Notes under the pieces: model-generated | Told to the model about the DNA's origin: nothing | What the model saw: only the letters and a program-made list of their open reading frames with translations | Databases searched by the model: none | Made by a program: the position numbers and the translations under genes | Part shown: piece after piece, positions 27,506-56,929 of the stretch | How the letters are laid out: every line of letters begins with the position of its first letter | How positions within the stretch are numbered: position 1 is the stretch's first letter | Assembly (NCBI GenBank): GCA_020002185.1 | Contig: CM034533.1 | Span: forward strand, 47,362,719-47,426,718 | Source of the DNA: Paraescarpia echinospica | Taxonomy: Eukaryota; Annelida; Polychaeta; Sabellida; Siboglinidae | DNA length: 64,000 nucleotides | Direction: 5' to 3'

Positions 27506-27832
27506 GGCAAGTAAAGTACAGTCAAGTAAATTAAAACGGCATTAATGTATAATACAGTGCATTAAGCTTATAGCGAATACGGATACAATTAATTGACGGA
27601 TATAACGAAACAATTCTTTACGTACGGATTTTTCCCTATCTTTTTTATTATAAGCGTTCACGCATATTACGATCACGGGTATAGGTATTTCACGGTTATT
27701 ACGAAGACCTTTTCCCGAACAAATTTTGCCGTATAACGAATTTCTGTCTAACTGAAATTCGCCCGGTTATTCGCAAATACTTCCCGCCCGTGACCTGGAA
27801 GCCATGCCGTGGCCGCCCAGAGCGCCAGTGCC

Positions 27833-27988
27833 AAAGTAATAAGGTCAATGAGGGAACTCATTCGTAACAGTGCGACTCATTCAAACCACGCTTCAGCGCA
27901 ATGCGACTGGTTTGAGGATTTCCTGTTGTCTGGTGCCCTAGCCAACAGCAAACAACCGACAATGGAGGACTTCTTCAAAGCAGATTAA
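27833..27988 (+). pseudogene. Tigger-like transposase C-terminal tail
   Basis: The frame encodes KVIRSMRELIRNSATHSN followed by CDWFEDFLLSGALANSKQPT and ends MEDFFKAD with a TAA at 27986-27988. A C-terminal motif like QxTMxDFF is common in Tigger and jerky-like transposases. No DDE catalytic core is present upstream, so this is a remnant of the element's own gene. Confidence 0.6.
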
Positions 27989-28001
27989 CTGGTGTCATTC
28001 T

Positions 28002-28048
28002 CTGTGTGTGTGTGTGCGTGTGTGCGTGTGTGTGTGTGTGTGTGTGTT
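28002..28048. repeat. (GT)n microsatellite
   Basis: An impure GT run with two GC interruptions lies just after the transposase stop codon inside the Tigger derivative. Confidence 0.95.
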
Positions 28049-28290
28049 TTATACAAGAAGTAGTAGTTACCGTAGTTCCATCCTGCGCCACAGTTCGTGT
28101 TTTAGTGTGCTTGGACGCGACGTACTCGCCATGAGTCTATGCATGACTACGTCATACTGTATTTCGTTACTTTTTCACAGATGGAGGACTGCGATAACTC
28201 CACTTAATAGTAACATTTGTAACCGTTTTATGTGTCATCTAAATATATGTTACATAACAAAATATCTCTGCGTTTGATAAACACCTGGCG

Positions 28291-28440
28291 TGAATTTGTT
28301 TAAAAATAAAATCGACACATACCTCAGACGGGCGGGATACACATAGATAAAAGGATCGGACTCTCGATAAGCCAAAGGGCTTCCTTGTCCACCTGCCACC
28401 TAGAGTTAATTCTCTGGGTGGCAATCTTGTTAAATCTTGT
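28291..28440 (+). mobile_element. LINE 3'-end fragment inserted in the Tigger derivative
   Basis: About 150 bp match copy B from 62290 onward: the last ORF2 codons, hairpin 1, hairpin 2 (28394-28423, perfect CAC/GTG version) and the aatcttgttaaatcttgtt end. The fragment is severely 5' truncated and almost identical to copy B, so it is a recent insertion. Confidence 0.9.
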
Positions 28441-28683
28441 TGAATAGTTTAAAAACTGTCACATACAACACTGCTACTTAGCGGGTAAATGCGTACACGC
28501 GTATAACGAATTCATTAATATAACGAACTCGTTAGCTACCCACACAATATTTCGTTATAAGCGTGTTGCACTGTATACGCCAGATATGTGAGCCAAGTAG
28601 TGAAATGTAACTTACATCGACGTCACTTTATTATTCACCTGGGCCGTAAACAGTCACACATATGGCAATGGCAACCACAAAGT

Positions 28684-28732
28684 TTATATATATATATATG
28701 TATGTATATATATATTATATATATATATACGT
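28684..28732. repeat. (TA)n microsatellite
   Basis: An imperfect tatatata run is interrupted by tatgtatg. Confidence 0.9.
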
Positions 28733-28740
28733 GGGCAAAG

Positions 28741-30486
28741 TACATCAAAGTTATTATAGTCTAGAGCGATACCAATTATCGCTGACCACGTAGAGACAAA
28801 TACCTAACATCGACGTTTTATAGACGTGGACCAATACTTACAATAGTACAGGCGTATCCAACTTACAGCTACACTTATTTCGCAGAGTTGCTAAGGTGCA
28901 AGAGCTTAAAACCTCGGTGTTGCGCAACACACGCGTAATGTGTATATAAGATAATCACAACAGAAAACGTCCCGCATGCACTAGACCCCTCCACAAACCG
29001 TTGTATAACTAGTATGACTTAGGGCAAAACGCGATAACAACATGAACTTTCGCCGTGTGGATGGTGGGTCTGTTGACATATAATACACGCACATAACTCA
29101 TCTATCCTAGCGTTATTTTGAGTTGCAGTCCAGATACACAATACCTGTAACGAACTGGTATTACAGGCATGAATACTAACAACTGGTACTGTAATCATAG
29201 TGTTTGAGAAGTTGTTCATAAGTAAAATATTTACAATAATCGAACGATACAAAAACTCGCCGCTATTCGTGCAGCCGAAACACGCCACAACAATCATCTT
29301 CTCAGTTTCCTCAGAAAATGATAAATGCGTTAACTGCCAGTCACCAGTTCATCTCACTAGTTGCACATCTAGCGAGTCATCCAACAACAAAATCCACCTT
29401 GCAAATTTTACTACATTAACTATCAAAGTGCAAGTAAGCGAGCAATCCTATTATCCACAAAATCTCGCCAAATGGTGCGTTATTTCCGGACGGTGATTAT
29501 TCAAACTAGATATAATTAGTGACACTAGTTCGTCCGTAAACACAACATAATTTACATTAGCACATTCTACTTACTACACTGTGAACATACATTAAAACAA
29601 GAACGTTGTAAACATATAGAACACAAACGTCTACACTGGGTTCTCACCATCGACAATATTAACGGGTAAAGTTCAAACCGGCATTAGTGTCACACCTTTT
29701 TATGTTAGTCTTCGTATCAGTGCATCGGCTGTCGATCGGAATCAGTGCACCGTGTAAGCAAAGTGTCCTTCTTCTAGTAGAAGCAAAACGTACATTGCGA
29801 CAGTACATCATTTCAATTTATTCTACAGTATTACATTACAATATAATGATTGAACCAATTGACAAGCGTGATTTGGGGCTTAGGAATTTGCCTAGTATCT
29901 AATCTTACGAATAATAATATAGTCCTCATTTGACATAAGTCAAAGGTATGGATATTACTGTGCAGTTAACTGGCTATGGCAGCAGTTATATATTCAAAGA
30001 ACACTACGTGATTGTGGCAAACAAATATCCAGTCACACCAGTATTACTGTAGTTTACGTATTAGCCCAATAAATCTAATTCATGCTTAACGCAACTTGGA
30101 ACATCGTCAAATATTGATATTTGGCAGCAGTAGTTCGCACGAGAGTTATTTAGTGTTAATTAATTAATTAATTAGCTTATTAACCGTTTTCCTTTTTATG
30201 CTGCATTTCCGCCGCCATATGCCCCCTTTAACTACTGGCAGCCCGATTAATCACTAGAATATATAGCCTAAGAGCAAGGATTTGTACAATTTATACTTAT
30301 TTTACAAAAGGATAATTGTTGGGACTGTTATGTGTTGTACAGGGAACTTATACACAGGTATCGTGATGTAAACAATTATTTAGCGATTTGTCTCCAATCA
30401 ATTTTTAGTTTGTTTGTTGTAATTCTCGAATAATAGTTTTGTAAATCAATATCTTGCACCTCATTTGCGGCTTACACCTTACACGA
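28741..30486. other. No separate gene; probable 3' UTR and downstream flank of the channel gene
   Basis: I see no coding exon here on either strand. The terminal channel exon ends at 30487 and transcription runs toward lower coordinates, so its 3' UTR should occupy the right part of this interval. No poly(A) site could be assigned with confidence. Confidence 0.5.
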
Positions 30487-48346
<17,860 letters not shown>

Positions 48347-48904
48347 CTGCAGCAGAGGAAAGCTGGATAACTACACGCGCAGACTGGATAGTTCATCAAT
48401 TGTATGCACTATCTAATGTATAACGAACGGGAGTTTTTTCCCATTAAATGCCCACAGTCATTAACTTGCTATCAGTGAGTCCACGACAGCTTTTTCAATT
48501 TCCCTGCGAGGGATCGTTTACTTCCTCTGGCACAGACACGATAATAGAAAGTGCCAACAGCTTATAGCGTCTCCTCTAAAAGACACGGGCAAAGTAAGGT
48601 GAAAGAGATTGTCCCATTCCGCACGTGTGCGTGAGGTCTCCATTTTTCAGAGGGATAATACTTCCAATAAGTTTCTAACAATAAACAAACATTCTTCAAA
48701 TAACCAGAGAAATGGAACATATTATGTATGCGTTGTGCAACAAAAAAACTTTAAGTATAAATATGCCATGCATAGGTATATACCATGTACAGGGGTTGTG
48801 AAATGTGCGACGCCGAGACCCATTTATTTCTAATACGCTGCGCGATGCCGACACACAATTTTGTTGCCTCCGTTTCCTTCACCCGAATAGTTATAACCTA
48901 TGTA

Positions 48905-49089
48905 CAGTGGAACCCCACTAGTAAGGTCATCCTCGAGACTGGACAAAAGTGACCTGAATAGCCAGGTGACCATATTAGCGGGACTAATTTCCTATAAATT
49001 TCTGCTTCAAAAATAACAGACTGTCCCTGGATGACCTTAATTCCGAGGTGGCTGTATTACCAAAGTGACCGTAAAGCGAATTTCTACTG
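48905..49089. mobile_element. pogo/Tigger-type MITE, 185 bp, with TA target duplication
   Basis: The element starts CAGTGGAACCCC and ends TTTCTACTG, with TA on both sides (48903-48904 and 49090-49091). The inverted ends extend about 14 bp with mismatches. Repeated phrases about 'gtgacc' fill the interior. The CAGT...ACTG ends plus a TA duplication are typical of pogo-group MITEs. Confidence 0.75.
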
Positions 49090-49354
49090 TACTTCTCACT
49101 TTTTAAAATGTGAAGAAAACATGTACGTCTACTCCTTCTATGTATTGTCTTTCACCCCTTTCTAAACGGGCCACTCCATTCAACTCTTTGACCTTTCCTT
49201 TACTGAATCATCGTGGTCGAATCATCCGAATCGTTCGAATCCACCAGCGTTTCCCCGTTGAACACCTCAGTACTGTACTCACCCCTGTACTCTGTTCTTA
49301 TGATGGCCGATAAGGGCCATCGCGCTTTTGTGTGGTAATCTGCACCGCCTCGGG

Positions 49355-49405
49355 GCGATGACGCGATGCGATGGGCGATGCAATGGACGATGCGCGATGC
49401 GATGG
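49355..49405. repeat. GCGATG-type short tandem repeat
   Basis: gatgacgcgatgcgatgggc and onward is about 50 bp of imperfect (GCGATG)n. Confidence 0.9.
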
Positions 49406-49904
49406 TTTATATTATTAAGATGCCGTAATGAGCATGCGTATGCCGAAAACAAGACTTAAGTAGCGATTTGTATTTTATTAAACAAATTCCTTTTGTGTTC
49501 AGAACATGTGTTGATGACTGATGACGGTGACTGTACGTGCACGGTTACAGATCTATTTATTTTGCACAAAAGGAGTGTGTGTTCGTGCTTCTAAATATTG
49601 TGACGGGCGTTTACAGGAATTGAATTTAGCCAAAATATAAATGGGGGCCAGGCAGGCAACCTCTTTACAAAAAACTAGGCTAGGGGAAATGAAATATGTA
49701 CCTGATCTACAGCCCCCCATTTTATTTGTTAAATTATTTTTATCTGAATATCCTTAATCACTAATATAAACGCTATTTTGTGTGCCTCCAAACACGGAAA
49801 CCAGGGATAGCTAAAGCTTTTTCATTTGAACATTAACCAACTGTTTTGAAGCCTATATTTCGTGGAGTATTTATTAATTAATGACGTAATGTCTGGTCAG
49901 AATG

Positions 49905-50378
49905 CAACAAAGAAAAAGGAAAAAGCAAACAATGTTCGTTTTTCGTTTTCATATTTGAAGTACGAGAAACGAAAAGCGAATACAATCTACTATTCGTGGT
50001 ATTTCTGATACATGTTAGAAAAACAATATAACGATAAAACAAACCGTTTTTCGTTTTCATTACATCAGAACGGAAAACGAAATTTGACTGCAGCACTCGT
50101 TTTTTAATTTTTGCACTTAGGAAGCGTTTACTACCTTATCGCTTAGGCTAAGCGGCAAACGTTGGTGGCTTCGGCGGGACAATTCGGCCGTAGTGGCGGC
50201 GTTGTGAAAACAAATTCGCTGAAATTGCATCGTCGCCGAAGTGGTATCGTTGCCCACGCGACAAGTACGGACAAATATTGGTCGTTTCGGCGCTGTTGTC
50301 TTATGAAAGGTTTCGACCACTATAATAATTTTATTCAAATTTCCGTTATTAGCTACTTTATTAATTATTATATTTTGC
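49905..50378 (+). repeat. Inverted-pair repeat, left copy
   Basis: The segment matches 56930-57305 in inverted orientation over most of its length, with an extra about 80 bp near 50010-50095. Shared landmarks are ttcgtttttcg, tactattcg, gcacttaggaagc, aattcgg, acaaattcgctgaaattgca and aaaggtttcgac. The outer part contains a palindromic cgtttttcg/cgaaaaacg motif. Partial open frames (AGQFGR, TNSLKLHRR, MKGFD) are shared by both copies, but substitutions do not clearly favour coding. Confidence 0.75.
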
Positions 50379-51763
50379 AGAAATACATAATATAAACCTA
50401 GTATTTGAGATTGTACTATTATGTGAATGTGCTTGAAAATCTAAATAATAGTAAAGCATATTTGAATGCAAAGATTAGTATTTTGTAAAATATACTCGAA
50501 TTAAACGTTGCATTCTGAGATCGCCCAAATTTTAGATTAAATAAAACTGTTAAGAGAATCACCATGTCACCATACAATACCATACATTACTTGCGAAATT
50601 GTACATGATTGTTTATAATAATACTATCCAACTAGAAATGAGGTACTGATTACATCTTCCACAAGGGGCAGATTGTGTGAATTTAAAGTTGCATTGTAGA
50701 ATGAGCTATTTGCTGCCATGTATCAGCTATGTATCAGCTGGCATTTGATGTAATTTAAAGTTGCATTGTAGATTGAGCTATTTGCTGCCAAGTATCAGCT
50801 ATGTATCAGCTGGCATTTGATGTAATTTAAAGTTGCATTGTAGATTGAGCTATTTGCTGCCATGTATCAGCTATGTATCAGCTGGCATTTGATGTAATTT
50901 AAAGTTGCATTGTAGAATGAGCTATTTGCTGCCATGTATCAGCTATGTATCAGCTGGCATTTGATGTAATTTAAAGTTGCATTGTAGATTGATCTATTTG
51001 CTGCCATGTATCAGCTATGTATCAGCTGGCATTTGATGTAATTTAAAGTTGCATTGTAGAATGAGCTATTTGCTGCCATGTATCAGCTATGTATCAGCTG
51101 GCATTTGATGTAATTTAAAGTTGTATTGTAGAATGAGCTATTTGCTGCCATGTATCAGCTATGTATCAGCTGGCATTTGATGTAATTTAAAGTTGCATTG
51201 TAGATTGAGCTATTTGCTGCCATGTATCAGCTATGTATCAGCTGGCATTTGATGTAATTTAAAGTTGCATTGTAGAATGAGCTATTTGCTGCCATGTATC
51301 AGCTATGTATCAGCTGGCATTTGATGTAATTTAAAGTTGTATTGTAGAATGAGCTATTTGCTGCCATGTATCAGCTATGTATCAGCTGGCACTTGATGTA
51401 ATTTGATCAATTGTGTTTCTACCAAAATTACCGGTGGCCACATATTTTCAGCGGAATATGGCACACGAATAATTTGTTAATCTTTGACGGCGTTTGATCT
51501 TAAAATTGCATAGTACACGAACAAGGCTATATGGAGTTGAAGTGGTATATAGAATTAGTGTATGATATTGTATAGGGCATGGTGATTCACTGAACACTTT
51601 TAATTAATTTAAAATATGGGCGATCTCAGAATGCAACGTTTAAATCGAGTGTTTTCCAAAATACTAATATTTGCATTCAAATATGCTTTACTATTATTTA
51701 GATTTTCATGCACTTTCACATAATAGTACAATCTCCAATATTAGTTTTATATTATGTATTTCT
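50379..51763. mobile_element. Foldback element with about 205-bp inverted arms and 72-bp tandem core
   Basis: Left arm 50379-50585 (AGAAATACATAATATAAA and on to ccatacaatac) and right arm 51560-51763 are inverted copies at high identity. Between them is a tandem array at 50681-51402. There is no transposase. The architecture parallels the smaller foldback element at 30637-31036, though the sequences are unrelated. Confidence 0.85.
50681..51402. repeat. 72-bp tandem repeat, 10 copies
   Basis: Units start at 50681, 50753, 50825, 50897 and onward. Each unit contains atttaaagttgcattgtaga, a gagctatttgctgcc phrase and an internal doubled atgtatcagct. Copies differ at very few positions. Confidence 0.97.
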
Positions 51764-51799
51764 TAACATAGTAGTAGGCAGTTTCTGCAGTTTCGTAAA

Positions 51800-53745
51800 A
51801 CTATGGATCTATGCCCTGGTGTCGAAGATCAGTTGTGGGCAGCGTCTGTTGTGGCTGTAGAGGCCAATTCTTGAGTGGCAGTCTTTATTGCATACGCTGC
51901 ATTTGAAGCCGCTCTCGGCTCTGTTCTCAGCCTGGGTGTTTTTTCTGCGGTTGAGTGTTTCTTCTGCTAGCCTGCGGAGAGTATCCTCTCCTCTTTTGAG
52001 ACCCCTGTACAGTTCTTGCCTCCATATGGAAGCCCTCCCAATTGTCAACATCTATGTCTAGTGCCTTCAAGTCTCGCTTGCAAACGTCCTTGAAGCGCAG
52101 ATGGGGACGTCATGCTGCTCTCTTTCCAGTGGCCAGCTCTCCGTAGAGGATGTCTTTCTTCCATCCGATGCACGTGGCCGAGTCAGCGGAGGCGGCGTTG
52201 CCTGAGCAGGGTCACCAGGCTCACAGACTTGACATTTGAGAAGACCTCTGTATTGGGGACTCGGTCCAGGAGATTCCGAGGATGGGCCGCAGGCAGCTCA
52301 TGTGAAATTAGTTCGGTCGATTCTCCTGAGTGGAGTACAGCGTCCAGGACTCACTGCCGTGCAGAAGTGTACTCAGCACGCAGGCGTTATACACTGTCAC
52401 CTTTGTGTGTTCCTTCAGCATTTTGTTGTTCCACACTCTCTGTGTAAGCTGGGCAAGTGTTTAGGCCGCTCTCCCAATCCTTCTACTGACTTCTGCTTCT
52501 AAGGAGAGGTTGTCGGCAATGGTGGACCCAAGGTAGGCGAAGAGGTGGACGACCTCTAGCTCATAGTTGTTTAGGGTGATGGCTGGGGGAGTGACCACAT
52601 CTTGCCCCATGATGTTAGTCCTTCTCAAGCTGATTGTCAATCCGAAATCCGTGCAAGCCTTTGCAAAGCAGTTGATGAGGTTTTGTAGCTCGTCCTCATT
52701 ATGCGTGATGACTGTTGCATCATCCGTAAACAGAAATTCTCTGACGATGGCCAGGCGCACCTTTGTTTTCGCTTTTAGGCGAGACAAGTTGAATATTTAT
52801 CTGTCAGATCTCGTGTGCATGTACACTCCCTCTGTCGAAGATCCAAAGGCGTGCTTCAACATAAGGGTAAAGAATATCCCAACGTGGGTTGGGGCGATGA
52901 CGCATCCCTGTTTGACGCCACCGGTAACGTTAAAGGTCTCGGAGGTAGAACCGTCGTACAGGATTGTACCTCTCCCTGTATTTATCCTGTAACTGTCGAA
53001 GCGAAAAGATCATGTCATTAATTTATATATTTGCTCAGAAGCCACACTGGGATTCGGGGCAGTCTCTGTCAACAAGTATGTGTACTCTGTTCAATTGTTA
53101 CACGAGCAAACAACTTGCCAACTACGCTCAGAAGTGAGATGCCTCTGTAATTGTTACAATCACTTCTGTCTCCTTTATGACAGTTGATGGGTTCGAGTAG
53201 AGTGCTCTTGCCGCACTTGATGATTTCGGGTGGAATTCCATCGCTTTCGTGTGCTTTTCCACTGGAGAGGTTGTCAATAACCTTGCTGAGTTCCTCGATG
53301 GTTGGTTCCTTGTCCAGCTCTGTTATAATGGGCAGACATTCTATGCTATCCATGGCTGAGCTGGTGACAGCATTCTCTCTGAGTACAGCTCTGAGTTGTA
53401 GTCTACCCATGCACCTCTCCATTACCTTTTTCCTGTCATGGATGGGCTAGCGTGTGGAGGACCTCTTTCTCTGAGTATGGCCTATGGCTTTCTTGATGCC
53501 GTCGTACATGGCCCAAGTGTTGCCTGTATCAGCAGACTGCTGGATGTCCTTGCTTATTTGGAGCCAGTATTCGTTCGCACAGCGCCTAGCAGTCTGTTGG
53601 ACTTTGCTTCTAGCTGTTCGGAGCACCTGGAGGGTTGCTTGGCTGGGCAAGCGCTTGTGTTCTTCAATGGTTGCACGCTTGGCCTCGACAACTGGAGTCA
53701 TCACACTGCTGTTCGCCTCGAACCAATCGTTTGTCATCCTTGACT
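51800..53745 (-). pseudogene. Zinc-finger-tailed APE LINE, RT and C-terminus, minus strand
   Basis: Minus-strand pieces appear in order. The linker WFEANSSVMTPVVEAKRATI runs to SADTGNTWAMYDGIKKAIG. RT follows as AHESDGIPPEIIKCGKS, NNYRGISLLSVVGKL, CPESQCG, GGVKQGCVIAPT, FTDDATVITHNEDELQ (altered FADD box) and HLFAYLGSTIADNLSLEAEV. The tail CSVCNKDCHSRIGLYSHNRR then C is a C2H2 finger ending near 51809. Frameshifts are frequent. This LINE family is common in marine invertebrates and differs from the CR1-like elements in this window. Its endonuclease start is found separately at 55862-56076. Confidence 0.85.
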
Positions 53746-54845
53746 ACTTCTTTCCAAAGACTGTGATGGCAGCGTTATGGGGTCGGCTGTTCAAAGACCA
53801 ATCGCAATCGCAATTTTATGTTGTTAAAAAGCGTTGCAAAATTTGAAGGCACGCAAACACTGCGCAAATCCCGTGACATTTGCAGCAGGTTTTGAAATGC
53901 CGCAAATAGCACGCAAAGTGGATATTAGTGATGCAAAATAAGCATTGTAAGAGTAAGTATCCGCGTGTACTACTAAATCATGTGAAACACCAACATATTA
54001 ACAATTACCAGTAACGTGTATAACCGATAATTATGTAAAGCGGCAATATTTGTAGACATATTTGCATTATCATCATGCAAAGGCCGAATGACGTTTTGTC
54101 TGTTTACAGAGGGGGGCGACGCAATCCTTTACCATAATGACTGTTGATCCTCCTCCACGATTTATTCCGCCTCACCCCAATTTCCGAAGGAAAGACGGAG
54201 GAAATCACAGGTGTTTGTGATAAGGGACTGGGGGTATATCTTGGTCACAATTCGGAGAATGAATATTTATATTTAAAGCTCATTTTATTGGCAACTTTCT
54301 CAAAACATTCACAAGTAAAGATGTTGGCGTCATCTTAAGAATGTGATCAGACATCAAGACGTCGTTAGCTCCAACTTGGTCAAATGTGTATGTGTCATCT
54401 AACGTGTCCTGTGGCTCTTGGCTAGCAGGCTCAGCATCTTCAGTATCAACCCCGCCATATATTCCCGATACAGCCAGTTCACCTGCAATAATGCCTTTAC
54501 ATTTGCAAATTCAAGCAGAAAAATTGTAATTGATACATATAAACATTTTAAAGTTTAGTATTTGAAAAACAGAATAACAGTACATATTAGGATAGCAATG
54601 TACGGCATATAATATTATTTTGGGGGTAAGAATGATCATTGTCTACACAGTGGTGCGTATGCATACACTGTTTTACGATTGTGGTAAATAAAGTGTAAAA
54701 AGCTTGTATTAAGTGTAGGCCCATAGTTCATTTTTTATTATAGTTATCATATGGCATTCCCCCTCACTTCAATTTTCCTGCCCCCACACATAAATTTCAA
54801 TTAAATATTCTGACTGCCCCCACGGTGTAATTATTTAATGGAATA

Positions 54846-54893
54846 AATATATATATATATATGTATGTATGTATGTATGTACGTACGTACGAA
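54846..54893. repeat. (TA)n/(TATG)n/(TACG)n compound microsatellite
   Basis: tatatatatatgtatgtatg grades into tacgtacgtacg. It lies immediately left of a small inverted-repeat element. Confidence 0.9.
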
Positions 54894-54902
54894 TATACAT
54901 AC

Positions 54903-55160
54903 TCTTTGCTTATTTTAATGCACTGTCCAATCTCGCACTGATTCACGTGACATAGAAAAAATACAGCGCAGATAGGTCGAACGGTTTTTGACACTGATAT
55001 ATTTTATGTAATTACGATATTTGGATTTATTGGATCTATGGGGCTTATTTTGGGGATAGATAAAAAGCGTTATATATATATATCCATATTTCCCTTTACC
55101 AATCCCCAATTTATATATATGTCAGTGCGAGATTGGGCAGTGTATTAAAATAAGCAAAGA
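54903..55160. mobile_element. Small MITE-like foldback in the Myb-like intron
   Basis: Left arm 54903-54941 (CTTTGCTTATTTTAATGCAC and on to CACTGA) and right arm 55122-55160 are inverted copies with about two mismatches over about 38 bp. The total length is 258 bp, with no coding. Confidence 0.75.
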
Positions 55161-55740
55161 TATATGTGCCACATATTTAACCAAATGTGTCCTGCCACAT
55201 GGCAAATTGTCTGAACACTTGCTTTGACTGACATTTCAAAACGGCGAAACTGCGTCACAACAAAACCACTAGCAATTGTACTATGTACAATAATACTATC
55301 ATCATGTCACGTTGTTTTAAATTTATGTAACTCATCTATATGCTAAATCTAATTTGTTTACCCCTCCATAGATAATAAGCTCCCTGTCCGCCCCATCCCC
55401 ATGCATTTAAATGGGATAGATCTATCCATTAAATATGTTGGGAAGGTTTTACCTATAGTTTCTAAAACACGCTCTTGTTGTTGGGTTAGTGGTTTTGCTT
55501 TCTTCCGTCCTCCTGTTGCATTCGTATATTTCCTTCTGTCCTGTTTGGCTTTCTTGGTTCTTTAAACTATATCACTCCATTTACCCTTCAGTCTGGCTAC
55601 ATCTCGCGTGGTTGGTGAAACAGCCTTGACCTTGTCCCTTATTTTTGCCCATATCTGTTCCTTCCTTTTGTTGGTGATGGCATTGGTCAACGTTTCTGCC
55701 ATCTATATGATATTATTTTTGTCTGCACATGCACATAGTA

Positions 55741-55770
55741 TAGACAGACAGACAGACAGACAGACACACA
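55741..55770. repeat. (GACA)n microsatellite
   Basis: gacagacagacagacagaca lies just upstream of the Myb-like exon 1. Confidence 0.95.
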
Positions 55771-55861
55771 GGCAGACACTAGTTTTTATTTTGACCCATA
55801 TACATATCACTCAATAAGTGAGTATGTAAAAGCATAATAATCACAAAATAATATATATTGT

Positions 55862-56720
55862 TGCCTTACTAATAGAATGTGTAGTCCTTTTCCCTGAAAG
55901 ACCCTGATTCGGTCCAGGCGTGTTTCTTGGAGTGTGGTGATGTCGACATCAAGCCTTTTTAGCTCGTTGTTAATGACTACAATCTTTCGGGCGTCACTGA
56001 TGTCTTGGAGGTCCTGTAAGAGGCCGGTCGTCATGGTACGAACCTTCCAGCGTCCCAACCTCATAGACGATTTCATCTTCCGGTTCGGTCCCTTTTCATT
56101 GTCTGTTTTGTGCTATGTTTTGCGTTGCTTGGTGCAGGAATTTCAGTCCACTCTTCAGGTAGCAAAACCCTAAGCCCCACGCACCCAGTGAGGCAGGTGA
56201 ACTGTGGCGAGACAACACCTTGCTGGCTGGGGGCTGCCCAGCTTGAGGCGGGCCGTAGCTGTCCAGTGAGATCTGAAGATCTCTCCCACCGTCGGAAGCA
56301 ACCCCGGGCGCCACACTCTACGCCAATCGAACAGGAGGCTTATAATCAGTAAACTGCTGCTTCCCGTGTTTTATCTATACCGTGGGGTGACGCTGGAGTG
56401 TCCTCTCCAAGGTACAAGCCTGGGCAAGTTGATATGGAGGGTCAGTTGTTGCCCATGCAGCAAGTCCCCCCTCTCCACGTCACTGGTTGATCCAAAGGAA
56501 CAGCCAGAGCAGATACAGCTTGGCACCAGTGCCGTCGCAGAAGCTGCCAGAAGAACGTTGAACACAACATCGGACTGCTTTCGGGATTCCGATTCCGGAT
56601 TTGCTGTCAGGGGTTTCTCCCTTAACTTTTTCCATGTGTGGGTGCAGCCGCAAGGCAATGGAGTTTTGGAATAAGAGTTTACGTTTTCCTGCGACCAGTC
56701 AAGGTTAACGAGCCCCATCT
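55862..56720 (-). pseudogene. Zinc-finger-tailed LINE, 5' region and start of endonuclease
   Basis: The minus-strand frame from 56076 encodes RWKVRTMTTGLLQDLQDISD, NNELKRLDVDITTLQETRLD and FQGKG, which are the first blocks of the APE endonuclease of the same LINE type found at 51800-53745. After about 55865 the match is lost. Upstream frames (56096-56718) have no clear domain and probably represent the LINE leader. The rest of the endonuclease is absent, and the gap is filled by the Myb-like gene. Confidence 0.75.
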
Positions 56721-56929
56721 GCCCGAAGCGTCTGGTTTTAAGGCGCCATATTTCCGCCTTTGCCCCCGTCTTCTGTCAGTAAAGAACAATTCCGCAACGT
56801 GAAGACCAGAAGCTGGACTCGGCTGTCAGAGGGTTTACGAAGCGAACATCGTTGGGGCACTTAATAGGTAATGAGAGCTTATCCTCACATCCACCCCGGC
56901 ATAACAGTCTTGGAATCATATGTTAAACA

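Larger units (their letters stand above)
27552..28577 (+). mobile_element. pogo/Tigger-type DNA transposon, deletion derivative
   Basis: The left end reads TACAGTGCATTAAGCTTATA and the right end is its approximate inverse (CGTTATAAGCGTGTTGCACT then GTA), so terminal inverted repeats of about 25 bp begin with CAGT and are flanked by TA. That is the signature of the pogo/Tigger group of Tc1/mariner transposons. Inside are the last codons of a transposase, a GT microsatellite and a 150-bp LINE 3' end inserted later (28291-28440). Most of the transposase gene is gone. Confidence 0.75.
54280..55702 (-). pseudogene. Myb/SANT-like DNA-binding protein, two exons, premature stop
   Basis: Exon 1 (55702-55453) reads MAETLTNAITNKRKEQIWAK, DKVKAVSPTTRDVARLKGKW then SDIV and a TAA, then continues RTKKAKQDRRKYTNATGGRK and PLTQQQERVLETI. 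Exon 2 (54482-54280) reads ELAVSGIYGGVDTEDAEPAS and ends RKLPIK with a TGA. The donor ATAG|gtaaaa and the acceptor attgcag join in phase 1 to restore ETIGELAVSG. This is the Myb/SANT-like trihelix domain seen in NAIF1-like and Harbinger accessory proteins. The expected N-terminal helix ('FTxxExxxLVExV') is missing and the TAA sits mid-domain, so it is probably dead or misassembled. It lies between two parts of a LINE. Confidence 0.7.

Noticed and set aside
49905..50338. Coding gene shared by the inverted-pair repeats (MKGFD, SLKLHRR frame)
   Set aside because: The frame is short, differs between the copies by many radical changes and has no known domain; it is better explained as repeat DNA.
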